6,603 bases of DNA from DSNY01 sp037442465 (lineage in GTDB: Bacteria > Pseudomonadota > Gammaproteobacteria > Burkholderiales > Burkholderiaceae_F): assembly GCA_037442465.1 (NCBI GenBank), contig JBBIQI010000186.1, positions 1 to 6,603 on the forward strand, given 5' to 3'. Positions 5,718 through 6,603 of this stretch are shown here, piece after piece (the stretch's first letter is position 1; every line of letters begins with the position of its first letter). The notes beneath the pieces were generated by a model, which had not been told where the DNA came from, ran no database searches, and worked only from the letters and a program-made list of their open reading frames with translations. Made by a program: the position numbers and the translations under genes.

Positions 5718-6218
5718 ATGGCCATCGACTTCATCGCTCCCGCGCTCGACGGCGAAGGACTGCGCATCGGTCTGGTGCAGTCGCGCTTCAACGAGTGGGC
5801 TGGCCAGGCGCTCGCGCGCGCCTGCCTCGACGAACTCGCCGAGCTGGGTGTGGACGAGGACGACATCACGCACGTGACGGTGCCCGGCGCGCTGGAGGTG
5901 CCGGTCGCGCTCGCCAAGCTCGCCAGCACCGGTGACTTCGACGCGCTGATCGCTGTGGGCTGCGTAATCCGCGGCGAGACGTACCACTTCGAAATCGTTG
6001 CCACCGAGTCGGCGCGCGGCGTGGCGCGCGTCGCGCACGACTACGGCGTGCCGGTGGCCAACGCGATCCTGACGACCGACACCGAAGAGCAGGCGCGCGA
6101 GCGCGTCTTCGACAAGGGCCGCGACGCCGCGCGCGTCGCGGTCGAGATGGCCAATCTGATGTGGGCGCTCGAAGAAGCCGGCGAGGACGCGGACGAGTTC
6201 CGCGACGAGGAGCGTTAG
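5718..6218 (+). CDS. ribH: 6,7-dimethyl-8-ribityllumazine synthase (riboflavin synthase beta chain)
   Basis: A 166-residue enzyme that condenses the RibD-branch pyrimidine (after dephosphorylation) with the RibB product to give the lumazine substrate of RibE. Family members form pentamers or 60-mer shells. Motifs: SRFNE (22-26) at the substrate ring site, PGALEVP (56-62), and VIRGETYHFE (83-92) with H90 as the likely catalytic histidine, equivalent to His88 of the Bacillus enzyme. NAILTTDTEEQA (115-126) and KGRDAARVAVEMANL complete the phosphate-binding region. The TYHFE form of the loop is typical of betaproteobacterial RibH. The last ~15 residues are acidic (EEAGEDADEFRDEER). AGGA at 5708-5711, overlapping the ribBA stop, is 6 bases before the ATG. 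nusB starts 5 bases after the stop. Confidence 0.97.
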   Translation: MAIDFIAPALDGEGLRIGLVQSRFNEWAGQALARACLDELAELGVDEDDITHVTVPGALEVPVALAKLASTGDFDALIAVGCVIRGETYHFEIVATESARGVARVAHDYGVPVANAILTTDTEEQARERVFDKGRDAARVAVEMANLMWALEEAGEDADEFRDEER

Positions 6219-6223
6219 CCGCG

Positions 6224-6603
6224 ATGAGCGGGCGAGCCGCGGTCAAGTCCCGCAGCGGCGGGCGCAGCGCGCGCCGGCGCGCGCGCGAGTTGGCTTTGCA
6301 GGGGTTGTACCAGTGGCTGGTCGGCGGCCAGGACGTAGCCGCGATCGAGGGCCATCTGATGGAGAGCGAGGGCTTCGACAAGGCCGACGCCGCGCACTTT
6401 CGCGAGGTCCTGCACGGCGCGACCGATGGCGCCGAAGCGCTGCGCGCCGAGTTCGCGCGCTTCATCGATCGCGACGTGAAGGAGCTGTCGCCGGTCGAGC
6501 ACGCGATCCTGCTGATCGGCGCCTACGAGCTCAAGCACCGGCACGAGATCCCGTACCGCGTCGTGATCAACGAGGCGGTCGAACTGGCCAAGAGCTTCGG
6601 CGG
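6224..6603 (+). CDS. nusB: Transcription antitermination factor NusB (3' end beyond the window)
   Basis: The first 126 codons are present and the frame runs open off the window end. Judging by E. coli NusB (139 residues), roughly 25-35 residues are missing. NusB with NusE (ribosomal S10) binds boxA RNA and supports antitermination of rRNA operons. After a basic leader (1-16) comes RRRARELALQGLYQW (17-31), the arginine-rich boxA-binding helix, then FDKADAAHFREVL, ELSPVEHAILLIGAYEL and IPYRVVINEAVELAKSFGG, all standard NusB. GAGGAG at 6207-6212, inside the ribH end, can serve as ribosome binding site with an 11-base spacer. The order ribH-nusB is the classic proteobacterial arrangement, so nusB is probably cotranscribed with ribBA and ribH. 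Confidence 0.96.
   Translation, partial: MSGRAAVKSRSGGRSARRRARELALQGLYQWLVGGQDVAAIEGHLMESEGFDKADAAHFREVLHGATDGAEALRAEFARFIDRDVKELSPVEHAILLIGAYELKHRHEIPYRVVINEAVELAKSFG

Overview
This window is a riboflavin (vitamin B2 / FMN) biosynthesis locus from a high-GC bacterium. The protein styles point to Betaproteobacteria, probably a Burkholderiales-like lineage. NusB carries RRRARELALQGLYQW and VEHAILLIGAYEL. Lumazine synthase carries the RGETYHFE form of its active-site loop. RibBA is of the proteobacterial kind whose GTP cyclohydrolase II half has lost its active site. This placement rests on remembered family patterns, not on a search. All genes are on the + strand.

Layout: (a) 1-98 is the right part of a dispersed palindromic repeat cut by the window edge. 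(b) 99-427 has no convincing gene and ends in a -10-like TAGAAT directly before ribD. (c) 428-4029 is a tight gene run: ribD (deaminase/reductase), ribE (riboflavin synthase), a CPBP-family intramembrane protease-like protein, and an Old Yellow Enzyme-type FMN oxidoreductase of the XenA/YqjM class. (d) 4030-4557 is a gene-free block made mostly of repeats. It holds a post-gene hairpin, a complete ~195-bp palindromic element whose partial twin lies at the window start, and a cluster of CTCTGTGC-type modules. (e) 4558 to the end is a second tight run: ribBA (only the RibB half looks active), ribH (lumazine synthase), and nusB (cut by the window end).

How the genes work together: RibD converts the GTP cyclohydrolase II product to the pyrimidine intermediate. 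The RibB half of RibBA makes 3,4-dihydroxy-2-butanone 4-phosphate from ribulose 5-phosphate. RibH joins the two into lumazine, and RibE dismutates lumazine to riboflavin. A working GTP cyclohydrolase II, the intermediate phosphatase and RibF (riboflavin to FMN/FAD) are not in the window and must be encoded elsewhere. The OYE is a user of FMN, so its place inside the pathway cluster makes sense biochemically. The CPBP protein has no obvious role in the pathway.

No FMN riboswitch is recognisable before either gene run. I see no convincing undescribed system. The points most worth a second look are the repeat pair bracketing the ribD-OYE block, the two extra genes inside the rib cluster, the degenerate GTP cyclohydrolase domain, and a possible leaderless ribD transcript.
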